This document shows, one piece after another, positions 35,021 to 37,117 of a stretch of 37,117 nt of DNA (positions within the stretch are counted from its first letter, which is position 1; each line of letters starts with the position of its first letter). Position numbers and translations under genes: made by a program. The notes beneath the pieces are model-generated. The model had not been told where the DNA came from, did not search any database, and was given only the letters and a program-made list of their open reading frames with translations. This DNA comes from Gnetum montanum (taxonomy: Eukaryota > Streptophyta > Gnetopsida > Gnetales > Gnetaceae): assembly GCA_015680685.1 (NCBI GenBank), contig MNCI01007639.1, positions 468,323 to 505,439 of the forward strand. The letters run 5' to 3'.

Positions 35021-35352
35021 AGTTTTAAGTCTTGGAAGACTGCCGTTACTGGTTTTAAGTCTCAGCAGACCATGGTCCCAGTTTAAAGTCCGGGCAGACC
35101 GAGAAGTGCTAGCTTTACGTCGTAGCGGACGGTGGCGAGGCTGATTTATGGTCTCAGCAGACCGTGCTGTGGATGTCAATTTTATGTCATGACCCGGAGA
35201 CAAATCTGTGCTGATTTTACGTCTCAGCAGACTGCTGCTTACCTGCGCCAGTTTAGCGTCGTGGCGGACACGTGCAAAAGATGCCAGTTTTTCGTCATAG
35301 CGGACGTTCAGTGCCAGTTTAACGTTGTAGCGGACGATTACCGTCATACCTG
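35021..35352. repeat. Palindromic mini-repeat array B4 (younger element)
   Basis: About ten ~32-bp units with core AGTTTTAAGTCTCAGCAGACC (GTCT...AGAC arms) or CGTCGTAGCGGACG. It directly follows the integrase stop on the minus strand, as arrays B1-B3 follow the gag-protease stops. Confidence 0.9.
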
Positions 35353-35373
35353 CTGTCGACACCGTCGTTGCCG

Positions 35374-37117
35374 CTAGATGAAATACCGTTTTAAGTAGAC
35401 GTGGTTCACAGGATTTGCTAACTCGTTGCCGTTGATGTCTGCCAATCTGAACGCTCCGTTGCTGTATGCGTCGGTTACCAAGAAAGGGCCTTCCCAGTTT
35501 GCAGAGAACTTGCCCGCTGGTTCACGCACAACCTTGATACCAAGTCTCCTTGCTTGATCGGACGCTGCTGAAGGTTATGATGATGCTTTTGTCTCTGTTT
35601 ATCCTGATATTTCTCAATTGCCTCAAGAGCCTGTATCTGCTTCTCTTCCAATGACTCCAAGTCCATTAATCGAGCTTCGGTGTGTTGAGTCTCATTTATA
35701 ATGGTGGAGAGGACCACTCTCAGAGAAGGAATTTGCAACTCCAGAGGTAGCACCGCCTCAGATCCGTAAACTAGGCTGTAGGGCGTACTGCCTGTAGCTA
35801 TTCTACACGTAGTACGATATGCCCATAGCACGTAGAGAATCTACTCATGCCACCGCCTTTTGTTGCCGTCGAGCATTTTCTTGAGTAAATTGATGATTAT
35901 CTTGTTCGATGCTTCAGCTTGACCATTTTCCTGCGGGTAATAGGGGGAGGAAAAGGACTGCCTGATGCCTAGGTTGTCGCAAAAGGATTTGGTATCCATG
36001 CTACTAAACTGTGGCCCATTGTCGGTCACAATAGTCATTGGGAGACCAAATCGAGTTACAATGTTGTCCAAGATGAAATGGCAAACCTGTTGGGATGTAA
36101 TTTTCCGCAGAGGGACAGCTTCTACCCACTTCGTGAAGTACTCGGTGGCGGTAATAATGAAGCTGTGTCCTGCGGAAGATTTAGGTGTGATGGGTCCTAT
36201 AATGTCAAGTCCCCATCGCTGGAATGGCCATGTTATCTGTGCGGTGTGCAACTCTGTGGGTGACACGTGGATGAGGTTGGCGTGACGTTGACATGTGTCA
36301 CAGGTCTTAACCTTTGCTAAAAAATCTCTTTCCATGCGTGGCCAGTAGTACCCTAAGCGACGGATTTTTAGGGCCATAGCCCGTGGTGCTACATGGCCTC
36401 CGCACAGTCCCTCGTGAACCTCGCTAACGATGTGTTGTGCTTGGTCTGCGTTAACGCAGGTGAGCAATACGCCATCAAAGGAGCGTCTGCAGAGAGTGCT
36501 ATTTCTGATGATGACGTAGTGCCTAGTGCGTTTACGGGTTACGTCTTTTTGCGCGCGTGTTAAAGCAGCTGATAATTCACCCTGCAGGAGATAAGATTTG
36601 ATATGATCGTACCATTCAGGTGTGCTTTCCTCGGTGAGAGAGGATATTTGCGCCGTCCGAATGATAGGGTCTGCGTAGTCTGTGATCAATGTAGGATAGG
36701 TGTTAAGCAAGTGCGACGGCACGTGTAAGGCCAGGGTGGCCAGTGCGTCGGCCAGTGTGTTGTCAGTCCGTGGGACGTGCTTGGCGTCGAAGGTCATAAA
36801 TCGTCTTAAAAGATGTTTAGCCTGATCACAGTAGGGCTGCAAATGTACCGCTTTGCAGGCGTAGACTCCAGTGATTTGATTTATGATAAACATCGAATCT
36901 CCCCTAATTGCCAGGTGTTGAACATCGAGTTCGCCTGCAGTTAGTAATCCCCTGAGGAGCCCCTCGTACTCTGCCATATTGTTCGTACAAGGGAAGGTCA
37001 ATCGATAAGCGTGTAGACGCACATCCTCAGGCGATAGCGTAAGAACAGTGGCCGCACTGCCGCCTCTGGCTGTTGAAGCTCCATCGAAATACAATGTTGC
37101 TTCGAGGCCTGCCGAAA
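35374..37117 (-). pseudogene. pol 3' part: archaeal-type RNase H and integrase (partial, nearly intact)
   Basis: Open from the window edge, this encodes the end of a Ty3/gypsy pol. RNase H comes first (about 37100-36700), with all four acidic positions: YFDGAS, NNMAEYEGL, IRGDS and DNTLADAL. The NN-AEYE form is the archaeal type typical of plant Tat elements. The integrase follows: an HHCC zinc finger (HEGLCGGH, then CDTCQRH), the catalytic core with GLDIIGPI, TDNGPQF and NGQAEASNK (D,D-35-E spacing intact), and a C-terminal domain with AYRTT and GSEAVLPLE. A TAG stop at 35841-35843 interrupts the frame, and a one-base shift near 35540 precedes the conserved tail (NWEGPFLV...LKRYF), which ends with TAG at 35374. 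Integrase would insert the cDNA. RT lies beyond the window. This copy is inactive but young. Confidence 0.92.

Noticed and set aside
34691-35362. 223-aa minus-strand ORF
   Set aside because: Half is a translation of mini-array B4 (recurring R-Y-D-x-K-L-A), and the rest has no recognisable domain.

Overview
This window looks like heterochromatin from the nuclear genome of a land plant with a large, repeat-rich genome. I see no ordinary host gene, tRNA, rRNA or CRISPR. Almost all of it is Ty3/gypsy-type LTR-retrotransposon DNA. The pol fragment at the right edge (archaeal-type RNase H followed by integrase) resembles the plant Tat group, which includes Ogre and Retand. The species cannot be named from the sequence.

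Bases 1-32197 form a head-to-tail series of three units of one element family, all with the retroviral sense on the minus strand. Read left to right on the plus strand, each unit is: LTR; a multi-exon plus-strand (antisense) gene; a short array of small palindromic repeats; a minus-strand gag-protease ORF; the next LTR. Unit 1 is ~1-11281, unit 2 is 14340-23046 and unit 3 is 24555-32197. LTR1 (11282-14339) and LTR2 (23047-24554) each lie between two units. LTR1 has a primer-binding-site-like flank on one side and a polypurine tract on the other, so neighbouring units appear to share it. Decay increases from left to right: unit 1 keeps sizeable ORFs, unit 2 is full of TAG stops and nearly lacks CpG, and unit 3 is the most eroded.

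The units carry gag and protease but no reverse transcriptase or integrase. In all three, the gag-protease frame ends with the same W-x-E-L-x-F tail, so lack of RT/IN seems to be an old family trait rather than three separate deletions. The antisense gene has GT-AG introns at matching places in the copies; in unit 1 several splices restore the frame. It encodes an unidentified protein with an N-terminal globular part, an acidic tract and a C-terminal coiled coil. In unit 1 it has its own TATA box, in the loop of a long inverted repeat, and a TCP-type palindrome upstream.

At 32198 a younger, CpG-rich element begins, inserted inside the unit 3 protease. Its 3' LTR (32198-33968), polypurine tract, palindromic array (35021-35352) and nearly intact integrase and RNase H (35374-37117, minus strand, running off the window) are visible. 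Its LTR termini and U5 resemble those of the three units, so a relative of it could have supplied RT and integrase to the gag-protease family.
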